From: Chitinophaga silvisoli
GTDB taxonomy: Bacteria > Bacteroidota > Bacteroidia > Chitinophagales > Chitinophagaceae
Length of the DNA: 64,000 nucleotides
Assembly: GCF_003412465.1 (NCBI RefSeq)
Contig: NZ_QTJV01000006.1
Location: 620,001 to 684,000, forward strand
Direction: 5' to 3'
Part shown: positions 34,987 through 43,800 of the stretch, piece by piece
Numbering within the stretch: position 1 is the first letter of the stretch
How the letters are laid out: each line of letters opens with the position of its first letter
The notes under the pieces: model-generated
Told to the model about the DNA's origin: nothing
The model's input: the letters and a program-made list of their open reading frames with translations, nothing else
The model's database searches: none
Translations under genes and position numbers: made by a program

Positions 34987-35154
34987 TCACTTCCTCTTTG
35001 CCAGCATATTCCCGCTCAGCAAACCCAATGCTAGTCCTATCAGCAAACCGATATGAAGCCGCTTGATCTCAAAACCAATAGCCAGGCCAATGACAATACA
35101 CAAAATCGCTGTCATCGTCAATCTTGACCTTGGAGGCTGTTTTTCCGCTGCCAT
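34987..35154 (-). CDS. Small membrane protein, 55 residues
   Basis: Begins MAAEKQPPRSRLTMTAILCI, with two predicted hydrophobic helices (~14-29 and ~34-48) joined by EIKRLH, and a basic end (MLAKRK). Its ATG abuts the TAA of the PIG-L gene with no gap, and the 56-residue gene follows 69 bases later. Function unknown. The zero-gap junction and membrane topology favour a real protein. Confidence 0.72.
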   Translation of the reverse strand: MAAEKQPPRSRLTMTAILCIVIGLAIGFEIKRLHIGLLIGLALGLLSGNMLAKRK

Positions 35155-37632
35155 TTATTTCTTCGTTGAAATCAGGTTTACAAATATGCGGTAAGCACCC
35201 GGTACACCCGCCGGCAACTCTCTAAAGAACGCCAGTGAAGTGTATACATACCTACCCTTGCCATACTTTGCAACGATTGTAGACCCCTGTAATGGTGCTT
35301 CTCCTTTATCATGCATAGAGAACAGCGCTTCATACTTTGCATCTGCGTTTGTCGTAAAGTACAGGCCGCGCTCCTGGATCCAGCCTTCGAAGTCCTGTTG
35401 GGTAATCTTATTCGGATAGTTCATAATCCCGTCCTCAGGCTTCAGGAAAGATACCTCGGCTTTTTCATCAGTCACACGGTCACGGCTCAGTGAAAACGGA
35501 TAAGGTCCAAGATCATTGATCTGCAGGGGCCCGTTCACGTTATACTGCACCAGCAAGGTACCGCCATTCTTCACGTACTCCATCAGGCGGGGCTGCCAGT
35601 ATTTGATACGTGGATTAATATTATATACCCTTACACCCGTAATGATTGCATCATACTGGCTCAGGTCTCCATTCATAATATCTTTTTCAGTGAGGTGCGT
35701 TACTTCATACCCTACCTGTTGCAGACTCGCTGCTACCAGGTCGCCTGCACCATCAATGTATCCGAGTTTGCGGCCATTGTGCTGCAGGTCTACCGTTACC
35801 AGACGGCCTGCTGCATCAGGGAATAAGGTAATGGTAGGAATATGATCATAGCTGATCGTCTGGATCCCCTGCGCGTAGGTATGCCCATCATCCTCAATGA
35901 TTACTTTGAAGGTATCAGTACGGTTACTGCCCTCCACTTTGGCAGGAGCGATGTGAAACAGCAAAGTGGTTTCATCTCCCCTGTTCGTGAGCTCAAATGG
36001 CAGGGAAGTCTCCTGGCTGGAGAAGCCGGATGGCAATTGCAGTTTTACGCGGCCCCCGGTAGCATTCCCCATATTGCGCAGCTTGACCTGTACAGGTTGA
36101 GGAGTGGTGCTGGTGAATACAAAAACATTGTTCGCCAGGTTCGCCACTACAGGAGGAGCGATAATGAGGGGAGCGTATACCTCACCTTTTACAGGGTCGG
36201 TATGTTTGTATTGCACCGGACGGGCAATAGTCAGGTCTTCGCCCTTAATCTTTAAGCGGATGGTAGCCTGAATGCCCGGAATGTTTTCAGGATGGCCCAC
36301 GAGCAGTGGATCCTGGATGGTGTATTCTCCTACACCATGAGCTGCGCGCAACCAGTACGGTTCAGAGATGGGCGTATTGTCCGGCACCTGCATGGTGATT
36401 GGTATATTTTTCAGCTGGTTGAAGTCCAGTTTATTTTGTGCGAAGCTGGTGTCCTTGCTGCCGAAGCTGAGGGACTGAATCTGCACGGGGATACTGCTGT
36501 TGCAGATTACCTGTACGCTGCCCTGCATGGTCTGACCAGGTACGACTACTTCATTGTTGCTATAAGCTTCTGCCCAGATACCGGCGCAGGCCAGGATGAG
36601 TTGTTCCGTCTCCTGGAGTTTCTGGTTACGCCAGTAACCCTCAGGGAGGGCCTGGATCGCTTTCCTGATTTGCAGCAGGGCGGGCACAGTAGCGGCAGGG
36701 TCATCTAGTTTATAGGCGGCCCTTGCTTTGTCGATCATCTCTCCGATGGCTTTACCGCCTTCGATGCGTGACCAGGTGGTATTGATGCCATCCAGCAGAC
36801 TTTTCTGCGGGGTATCGCCCTTGATGGTGGTGAAGTATTCCATGGAGCTACCACGGGCAGCAGCTACACCGAATCCCTGGCTTTTGTGCTGGGAACGGCT
36901 CTCGGCGGCAATTTCGCCATAACCTTTGCCGAGGAGGTAATTGAAGGCACCTACGTCGAGTTTGAACTGGTCTTCGCTGGTGGTATTGAAACCACCAAAG
37001 TTGAAGGTATTCCAGAGCAGGCGTTTCACCTTCCAGGGCTTAACATATTTCAATTGTTCAGGAAACCGGTTTGGATCGGCGGCGGCATCGAAGGCTTCGG
37101 CTGCGATCATAGCGGAGGCGGTATGGTGACCATGACCGGCACGGCTATCGGCAGGGAAGCGGCATACGATGACATCGGGCTGGAATTTCCGGATGATCCA
37201 GACAGCATCGGCAAGAATTTGTTCACGGTTCCAGATCGTGAAGGTTTCGGCTGGGTTCTTGGAGAAGCCGAAATCCAGTGCACGGGTAAAGAATTGTTCG
37301 GCACCATCTACCCGCCGGGCGGCGAGGAGTTCCTGGGTACGGATCAGTCCAAGGAGTTCGCCCTGTTCATTGCCGATCAGGTTCTGACCACCATCTCCAC
37401 GGGTAAGGGAAAGGTAGCCGGTACGATATAATTTTTCGTTTGCCAGGTAACCCAGCAGGCGGGTATTTTCATCATCAGGATGAGCGGCCATATATAAAAC
37501 ACTTCCCAGCGTATCCAACTTTTTCAGCTTCAGGGCAATGGAGGCGGAATTGTTCACGGGCGAGGGTTGTCCCATGGCCGTAATGGCCGCCAGCATGCCT
37601 GTTGCGATTGCTAAACAGATGCTCTTTACCAT
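35155..37632 (-). CDS. PIG-L/LmbE-family deacetylase, large exported form
   Basis: About 825 residues from the ATG at 37632, which gives a signal peptide (MVKSICLAIATGMLAAITAM); a TTG nine codons upstream is less likely. The N-terminal ~300 residues are a LmbE-type zinc N-deacetylase with AHPDDE (residues 50-55) and HGHHTAS. A middle region of beta-sandwich modules follows. The C-terminal ~200 residues have a glutamine-amidotransferase-like fold (YDAIITGVRVYNINPR, GGTLLVQYN, GKGRYVYT). It is likely to deacetylate an N-acetylated sugar in the periplasm. The linked symporter may take up the product; that link is inference. Confidence 0.88.
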   Translation of the reverse strand: MVKSICLAIATGMLAAITAMGQPSPVNNSASIALKLKKLDTLGSVLYMAAHPDDENTRLLGYLANEKLYRTGYLSLTRGDGGQNLIGNEQGELLGLIRTQELLAARRVDGAEQFFTRALDFGFSKNPAETFTIWNREQILADAVWIIRKFQPDVIVCRFPADSRAGHGHHTASAMIAAEAFDAAADPNRFPEQLKYVKPWKVKRLLWNTFNFGGFNTTSEDQFKLDVGAFNYLLGKGYGEIAAESRSQHKSQGFGVAAARGSSMEYFTTIKGDTPQKSLLDGINTTWSRIEGGKAIGEMIDKARAAYKLDDPAATVPALLQIRKAIQALPEGYWRNQKLQETEQLILACAGIWAEAYSNNEVVVPGQTMQGSVQVICNSSIPVQIQSLSFGSKDTSFAQNKLDFNQLKNIPITMQVPDNTPISEPYWLRAAHGVGEYTIQDPLLVGHPENIPGIQATIRLKIKGEDLTIARPVQYKHTDPVKGEVYAPLIIAPPVVANLANNVFVFTSTTPQPVQVKLRNMGNATGGRVKLQLPSGFSSQETSLPFELTNRGDETTLLFHIAPAKVEGSNRTDTFKVIIEDDGHTYAQGIQTISYDHIPTITLFPDAAGRLVTVDLQHNGRKLGYIDGAGDLVAASLQQVGYEVTHLTEKDIMNGDLSQYDAIITGVRVYNINPRIKYWQPRLMEYVKNGGTLLVQYNVNGPLQINDLGPYPFSLSRDRVTDEKAEVSFLKPEDGIMNYPNKITQQDFEGWIQERGLYFTTNADAKYEALFSMHDKGEAPLQGSTIVAKYGKGRYVYTSLAFFRELPAGVPGAYRIFVNLISTKK

Positions 37633-37967
37633 TTCGTTCGAGAATTTAAACAGGCTCAAAAATAGTGATTATAAGGAGGTGTTTGGGAAAATGTGATAAA
37701 AGGAAATAGGTGAAGGAGAATGGGGGCATTATGGAAAAAGGAGTAAGGAAAAACCGCGGGAGATAGGGTGTAGATTAAATATCACTAGTATTCCATAAGG
37801 TCACTAAAAGGTCACCAAAAGGGCACCTCAATATCCCCGGGATATTGAAGTGCCCTTTTGGTGACCTTATGGTGTACTTTTAATATAAAAGAAAGGGTAT
37901 AGCCTGGGTATACCCAGACCAGGCATTTATACAACTTCAGCGAAAAAATTAAAGCGCCCCCGCCCTG
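37633..37967. other. 335-base intergenic region with a long hairpin
   Basis: Between the DUF486 gene and the PIG-L gene, both on the minus strand. Its main content is the inverted repeat at 37793-37872. No coding frame is convincing. The PIG-L promoter must lie in 37633-37790, but no consensus box stands out. Confidence 0.6.
37793..37872 (-). terminator. Long hairpin with alternative pairing
   Basis: The arm at 37808-37837 pairs with 37839-37868 over about 29 bp with a single C/A mismatch. A second copy of AAGGTCAC just outside (CCATAAGGTCAC, 37793-37804) is also complementary to GTGACCTTATGG at 37861-37872 and competes for the same partner. It probably ends the DUF486 transcript and may insulate the PIG-L promoter. 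Confidence 0.6.
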
Positions 37968-38297
37968 TTATTTCTTAAACATAAAGTAAACGGCCCCGAG
38001 AATCAGGGCAAAGGATACCAGGTAATTCCACCTGATCGGTTCTTTCAGGTAGAAAATCGCAAAAATGGCAAATACGGAAAGGGTAATGACTTCCTGGATA
38101 GTCTTGAGCTGGAATCCGGAGAAGCCTTCCTGCTCGCCGATACGGTTGGCCGGGACCTGGAAACAATATTCAAAGAATGCGATTCCCCAGCTGATGAGGA
38201 TGACTTTCCAGAGAGCAACGTTGGTGAACTTAAGATGACCATACCAGGCGAAGGTCATGAATGTGTTGGAAATGATGAGAAAGATAATGGTACGCAT
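37968..38297 (-). CDS. DUF486 / DMT-like small membrane protein
   Basis: 109 residues from the ATG at 38297 (MRTIIFLIISNTFMTFAWYG); an in-frame start 20 codons upstream gives a non-conserved leader. Four hydrophobic helices and the DUF486 pattern: TFAWYGHLKF, SWGIAFFEYCFQVPANRIG, LKTIQEVITLSVFAIFA. The size and topology are those of small drug/metabolite transporter-like proteins. Substrate unknown. Confidence 0.88.
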   Translation of the reverse strand: MRTIIFLIISNTFMTFAWYGHLKFTNVALWKVILISWGIAFFEYCFQVPANRIGEQEGFSGFQLKTIQEVITLSVFAIFAIFYLKEPIRWNYLVSFALILGAVYFMFKK

Positions 38298-38536
38298 GCT
38301 GCGAATGTACTGCGTTTTGGAAATGAAAAATAGAAGTATCAGGCTTAGGTATAGCAAAAAATTCGCCAGTAAGCGGAGGTGAGAGGAAAGAAAAATCCGC
38401 TCATCTCAGAGTCGTACCCCTAAAATGAACGGATCCAGTTTGTAAATAGAAGGTTATCAGGAGGCCAAATACCCACCCGTTATAATTGGCAAGCGTAGCG
38501 GGGGGTATGGTATCTTTACCTTTAGCAAAATAGGAT

Positions 38537-38572
38537 AAAAAAAATAAACCGGCCCAAAAGAGCCGGCCGGTT
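38537..38572 (-). terminator. Terminator of the structured RNA
   Basis: AACCGGCC (38547-38554) and GGCCGGTT (38565-38572) around a 10-base loop, followed on the minus strand by a T-rich tract (TTTATTTTTTTT). It has no protein gene in front of it. Confidence 0.8.
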
Positions 38573-38848
38573 GTTACAGGTCTCAACTTTCCTATCATGC
38601 TTAGGAGTTGTAAGTTTTCAGAGTGCTCAAAGGGGACTTGTACACCCTTCTTGCATCATATATAATGATCTCTGGTAATAATCTAAGGTATAGGCACCTG
38701 CCTTTTGCAGGTATGTGGCTTGACTGAGCATCTTTATATATAATATATATAAGAACCGCTCCCCTGTCACTGGCAAATCCATGCCTTCCAGCTGACCCCT
38801 TGCCCTCAGGCAGTGGTCTCCTCCCCAACTTGTCAATACCACTCTGTT
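38540..38848 (-). ncRNA. Candidate structured non-coding RNA
   Basis: On the minus strand CAGAGTG (38840-38846) pairs with CACTCTG (38619-38625), closing a domain of ~228 bases. It is packed with local hairpins: GACC-AC-TGCC loop GGCA-AG-GGGTC; CTGG..CCAG; a long TA-rich hairpin framed by GAGC/GCTC; ACCTGC loop GCAGGT; ATCAT loop ATGAT. GGGGA near the 5' end can also pair with TCCCC near the 3' end. A strong terminator ends the transcript and a plausible promoter precedes it. It matches none of tmRNA, RNase P RNA, SRP RNA or the common riboswitches that I can recall. A 6S-like RNA cannot be excluded. Confidence 0.45.
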
Positions 38849-38851
38849 TTT

Positions 38852-38879
38852 CCTAAATAAAGAATGGTTACTCTTTCAA
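38852..38879 (-). promoter_or_regulatory. Candidate promoter of the structured RNA
   Basis: Minus-strand TTG at 38877-38879, 17 bases, then TATTTAGG at 38852-38859, close to the -33/-7 form but with a weak -7 box. It would start transcription near 38845, at the base of the closing stem. Confidence 0.3.
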
Positions 38880-38883
38880 TATT

Positions 38884-38903
38884 TTTAGCAGGCGCCTGCT
38901 AAA
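38884..38903. repeat. Perfect 20-bp palindrome
   Basis: TTTAGCAGGC followed directly by GCCTGCTAAA. It lies just upstream of the candidate RNA promoter and is shaped like a dimer-binding operator. Confidence 0.55.
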
Positions 38904-39189
38904 TGCCGGCTTCTTATTCACTGTCTACATAAATAATACAACCGTTATTATCTTTACCATTAGTCTCTTTTAAAAAAAACTTGTCTTTTTTTTAAAAAAA
39001 GGGGCTTTTAAAACAAAGATCAGCCATGGTGGCTCATTTCCAAGTATAAAAAATTTATTTACTTTTTTTGTCCGGCTGCTAATCAGGCAATTAGCCGGAT
39101 AATTGATAGAATAACCATAATTTTGCTATATTCTGTTTTTGAAAGCCAACTTTAGTTTTTTAAAAATGGAATGAAAAGATAGTTACAGG

Positions 39190-39732
39190 ATGCTGCCGCT
39201 CAACAATACAGATATAGTCACCGGGGTCCGGAACAGGGATAAACAGGTATTTGAAATTATATTCAATCAGTTTTCGCCATCCATGTTCAGCATTGCCTTG
39301 CGCTACCTGAAAGATCAGGAAGAAGCGCAGGATATTGTGCAGGATGTATTCCTGAACCTGTGGCGAACCGCCGAGAACCTGGATGAGCGGGCACCGATCC
39401 AGCACTACCTGGCCCGCGCCACTGTAAACACCTGCCTCAACCGTATTAAAAAGACCCAAAGGCAGCAGGCGTACGCCAAAGAGCAACAGCAAACGCAGGA
39501 ACCAGGCACCATTGAGCACCTACTGCTGGAACATAAGGAACTGGAAGCCCAGTATCTTTCCATTTTAGAAAAACTGCCTGAACAATGCAGACGGGTGTTC
39601 GAGATGAGTCGCATAAAGGGATTGTCGCCCGCAGAAATCTCGCAACAGTTAAATATATCCATCAATACAGTATACACACACCTTACCACCGCACTTAAAA
39701 AAATCAGGTTGGGACTGCTCAATCAGCAGTAG
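39190..39732 (+). CDS. FecI-like ECF sigma factor
   Basis: 180 residues. Region 2: FNQFSPSMFSIALRYLKDQE, then DIVQDVFLNLWR; region 4: LPEQCRRVFEMSRIKGLSPA, then QLNISINTVYTHLTTALKKI. Followed by a FecR-type anti-sigma gene and a SusC-type TonB-dependent receptor. This is the classical cell-surface signalling cascade, in which a substrate bound at the outer membrane is sensed through FecR to free this sigma factor. Confidence 0.93.
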   Translation: MLPLNNTDIVTGVRNRDKQVFEIIFNQFSPSMFSIALRYLKDQEEAQDIVQDVFLNLWRTAENLDERAPIQHYLARATVNTCLNRIKKTQRQQAYAKEQQQTQEPGTIEHLLLEHKELEAQYLSILEKLPEQCRRVFEMSRIKGLSPAEISQQLNISINTVYTHLTTALKKIRLGLLNQQ

Positions 39733-39832
39733 CGGGGCATACATATATAATATATAGACGCCCAAGAAAATGTTAAAATTTTTCCCCGGGGACTAATGGT
39801 AAGTTTATTTTTGATTGTATTAATAGTAAGAG

Positions 39833-40843
39833 ATGAAACTACAGCAACCTGATATCGATGTCGTTATCCACTACCTGGAAGAACCAGGAAATGAGGAGCA
39901 CAAACGTTCACTGGATGAATGGTTGCAGCAGGATGCTGCCAATTTGGATATCTTCCTTGAAACCAAAGCCTTATGGCAGGGTGACGACCTGATACCGACA
40001 GCAGCTACCTATAATACTACGCAACAATGGCAAAGACTGGAAACCCTGTTCGCCACTGAAGAGATCCTCTCCGGCAACAGTCTCCTCTCCCCTGCCACCT
40101 CCACGTCAACTCCCGTAATTAAGATGCGTAAACCTATCCACCGCTACTGGTGGGCAGCCGCCGCATCCGTACTCCTGATGGCCGGAACTTACCTCCTGGT
40201 CCGTCAGCCAATGTATACGACCCAACAAACCGCACAAAATAAAGATAGCCTCCTGTTACCCGATGGTACCCGGCTCTATCTGAATGCACATACCTCTGTC
40301 AAATACCCTCGCCACTTCAAAGGTGATACCCGCGAAGTATATGTGCAACAAGGTGAGGTATTTGTCGATGTAAAGCATATGCCTGAAAAACCATTCACCG
40401 TTCACCTGAAAAATGTGGACATTGAAGTACTCGGTACCTCCTTCGATGTGAAAGAAACCAAGCAAGGCGTAAAAGTCTTCGTACAGAGTGGTAAAGTAAG
40501 AGCCATCTACAAGAACAAGAACAGATCAGTGATCCTCACCCCAGGCCAGGAAGCCGATATGCTCCTTGCCAGTGAAAGCATCACTACCCGTCATCATAGG
40601 AATAATAATCCCATCGCATGGAAAACTGGTCAGCTGAGCTTTGACGATGCCCCATTGTCCGAAGTAGCCGACATACTCGAAGATTATTATAAAGTACATA
40701 TCGTACTGAAAGGTGACGCGGTGGCCGATAAAAAGCTGATTGCTACCTTCCATAAGGAATCCCTTTCTGAAGTACTGGACATCCTGTCAAAAACACTGCA
40801 GGTACATACCGTACAGAAAGATAGCCTCGTAGAAATTTATTAA
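39833..40843 (+). CDS. FecR-family anti-sigma factor
   Basis: 336 residues. A cytoplasmic N-terminal ~100 residues (DIDVVIHYLEEPGNEEHKR, start of the FecR_N region) leads to one membrane helix at ~104-122. The periplasmic FecR domain (DSLLLPDGTRLYLNAHTSVK, GEVFVDVKHMPEKPFTV, VEVLGTSFDVKE-like segment) and a C-terminal STN-like DUF4974 domain (LSFDDAPLSEVADILEDYY, ATFHKESLSEVLDILSKTL) follow. It would hold the upstream sigma factor inactive until contacted by the receptor downstream. Confidence 0.93.
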   Translation: MKLQQPDIDVVIHYLEEPGNEEHKRSLDEWLQQDAANLDIFLETKALWQGDDLIPTAATYNTTQQWQRLETLFATEEILSGNSLLSPATSTSTPVIKMRKPIHRYWWAAAASVLLMAGTYLLVRQPMYTTQQTAQNKDSLLLPDGTRLYLNAHTSVKYPRHFKGDTREVYVQQGEVFVDVKHMPEKPFTVHLKNVDIEVLGTSFDVKETKQGVKVFVQSGKVRAIYKNKNRSVILTPGQEADMLLASESITTRHHRNNNPIAWKTGQLSFDDAPLSEVADILEDYYKVHIVLKGDAVADKKLIATFHKESLSEVLDILSKTLQVHTVQKDSLVEIY

Positions 40844-40860
40844 GTACTTCCGGAGAAAAA

Positions 40861-43800
40861 ATGCAGGAAACTCATATGGCACTCCGGAAGGCCGCTTTTT
40901 ATAAGCGCTGGTACATTGCACTTTTTTGTGCATGTATAGGGCTTCTTTTGACATGCCCATCAGTGAAGGCCCAGGATGCAGATACCATTCACGTATCCCT
41001 GAAAGTCACCCGCACCCCACTCCGCCAGGTATTACGCCTCATTGAAAAACAAACCGGCCTTACCTTCGCCATCTCCTCTACTGTCATAGAAAATTCCAGG
41101 AACGTATCTATTGTTGCTGATCACCAGCCATTGAATACAGTACTGCAACAACTATTTTCCGGTACCCGCTATGCATTCGAAGTCAGGAATAAACAGATCA
41201 TCGTATTCCCGATCCTGCAATCCGCTCCCATAAGCGGGGTGCCAAAGATTCCGGTCAAACCAGAACCCGAAGTCTTTACCGTGTCGGGGGTCATATCGGA
41301 CGGCGAAAAGCCACTGGCCGGGGTTTCTATCAGGGAAAAGGGTACCCGCAACGGTGCCAGTACCAACGAAACCGGTCGCTTTAAACTAACAGTGAATAAT
41401 GGAGACGCAGTATTACAGATCTCCCTCATCGGTTATGAACCACAGGAAATAGCACTCAAACAAAGGAAAAACCTGGATGTATTGCTCACCGGCGATACCA
41501 AAATCCTGAATGACCTCGTCATCATCGGGTATGGTATCCAGACAAGGGCAAACATCAATGGTGCTATCACTAAAGTGGAAGGTCGCCGCCTTAAAAGCCG
41601 CCCGGTTACGAATGTGATGGCAGCGCTGCAGGGTACCGCACCAGGACTGCTCGTTACCCGCCTGAATGGACAACCCGGCAAAGAAGGATTTAACCTGCAG
41701 ATCCGTGGCCTCTCCTCCGGCAACAACAGTGATCCCCTGGTACTTGTAGATGGTGCCCCTGGTTCTATTGCACTCCTCAATCCCAACGATATTGAATCCG
41801 TTTCCGTGCTGAAAGATGCCGCTGCGGCGAGTATCTATAGCCCGCAAGGTGCCGGAGGCGTGGTACTCGTAACCACCAAAAGAGGCAAGGCCGGCAAGAT
41901 CAATGTGGAATACAATAGTCTCTTCGGCCTGGAACATCCCATCAACCTGCCCAAACGCATGCACTCCTGGCAGGCAGCAGCGCTGCAGAATACTGCTGCC
42001 ACCAACGCCGGCCTGGATCCCATCTGGTCTGAACAGGAAATCGGGTATATGAAAGATCCGGCCATCGGGGCTGTGCGTGATCTGAACGGGGATTACAAGT
42101 ATTATTATGACAATAATCCGCTGGAGAATGTTACCCGGCAAAATAGCTCAGTTTCCAATTTTAATATAAGTGCACGAGGTGGCAGCCTGGATCACCAATA
42201 CCTGCTGTCACTAGGCACCTTTGCCCGCCAGGGTCTGTTTAATACAGGGCCGGACAATACCAACAGGAACAACGCCCAGCTGAATATCAATAACCGCTTC
42301 AGCGATATGATCAGCCTGGAGACGAGCCTGCAGTATGCCAGGAGTCATACGCAATCGCCGGGTTACCGGGTAGATGGGTACAATGGTTTATTGAATTACC
42401 TGTACCAGGCACCGGGTTACCTGCCTACCTACGTACCGAATACAAGCGACTACACAGCTGGCTATAATCCTATTTCATTATTGGAGGATGGCGGTAAACG
42501 CGACGAACAAACGTCGTTTGCAGATGCCACCTTTTCGCTGAAAGCAGAGAACCCGGTGAAGGGCCTGACTTTGAAAGCAGTGTATAGTCCGCAGATCACC
42601 CATTACTACGATGGCCTTGGCAAACAAACCATCCGCTACTATAACGGCAATGGCTACGTGAACAGCATCAATGATCCTAACTCCCTGAAGAGGGGTGATC
42701 TGCTGGAAGTACAGCATAGCCTGCAATTGCTGGCGGATTATGATATTCCTGCCGGTAAGCTGAATACCATTCACATATTGGGTGGTTATGCTTACGAAAG
42801 CCATTACCAGCGTCAGAAAATTTCTTCGCTCTATAATGTAACGAAAAATGAGATTGCCAATGTGGCATTCAATGATCCTTTAATTGCCGATAGACGCTGG
42901 TTCAAGGCTTCAGGCTCACAGGGATCTATGTTTGCACGCCTCAATTACAACTTCAACGACCGTTACCTGCTGGAAGCAAACGTAGTAGCTGCAAGATTGT
43001 TTTATAACAGTTCAGAGATGGGATCAATTACGCGTCAGCATATCTTCCCTTCCTTTTCCGGCGGCTGGCGACTGAACAATGAGAAATGGTTTGGGCATAC
43101 CTTCCGCTTCTTCGATGAGTTTAAATTAAGAGCATCCTGGGGCTTGCTGGGCAACTTTAACTGGCGTGCAGGCCTGAATGATTATAACTACAGGGACCAG
43201 CTGAAATCACCGCAGGCTTATCCATTGTTGAATGAGGATTATAGTGACAGGTATATGCCTGGCAATAATAACTGGGAGACGATCAATACGACCAATGCAG
43301 GCTTGGATATGGCTTTCCTGAAAGGACGATTGACTGTGACAGCGGATTATTTTGTGAAGCATAATCCCAGGATCCAGATAGCATCGCAGACATTGCCTCC
43401 TTATAATTATGCTTATCCTGCCTTCTTTATAGCAAGCATGCATTCATGGGGATGGGAGTTGAATATTGGGTGGAGAGATAACAGGGGGGCATTTAGTTAT
43501 TGGGTAAATGCGAACTTGTTTGACGGGCAGAATAAGATCTTAAGTAGTGATGGTAATACGGCCTGGTTACCGGGGAATAATAAGGGATTGACCGGATTGC
43601 CTTACAACGCAATCTTAGGGTATAAGAGCGAAGGATATTTCAGGACGAATGATGAGGCGCATGCACATGCCTATCAAAGTACGGTTACGGCTGCGGGTGA
43701 TTTGAAATATGTGGATCAGAACAATGACGGGATTATTAACGGGGGTACTTATACGAAAGCGGATCATGGTGATTTAGTATACCTGGGTAGTTCACAACCG

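Larger units (their letters stand above)
38298..39189. other. 892-base region without protein genes
   Basis: From left to right: spacer to ~38535; a strong minus-strand terminator (38537-38572); a highly structured stretch (38619-38846) read as a non-coding RNA; a candidate promoter (38852-38879); a perfect 20-bp palindrome (38884-38903); and an A/T-rich region with runs of A and T up to the sigma gene at 39190. Minus-strand frames of 65-75 codons here lack protein character. Confidence 0.6.

Noticed and set aside
38401..38598. 65-codon minus-strand frame with hydrophobic stretches
   Set aside because: It runs across the strong terminator at 38547-38572, so the mRNA would end within it; part of its hydrophobic stretch is the translated terminator.
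38601..38842. Two overlapping minus-strand frames of 71-75 codons
   Set aside because: They occupy the stretch that folds into dense hairpins, and neither has protein character; structured RNA is the better reading.
38760..38846. Cobalamin riboswitch
   Set aside because: GGAGACC, GGAAGGC and GCCA(C/G)TG-like words are present, but in the wrong order and spacing, and no B12-related gene follows.
41413..42141. 242-codon minus-strand frame inside the SusC gene
   Set aside because: Lies fully within the receptor gene in antisense; low-quality composition.
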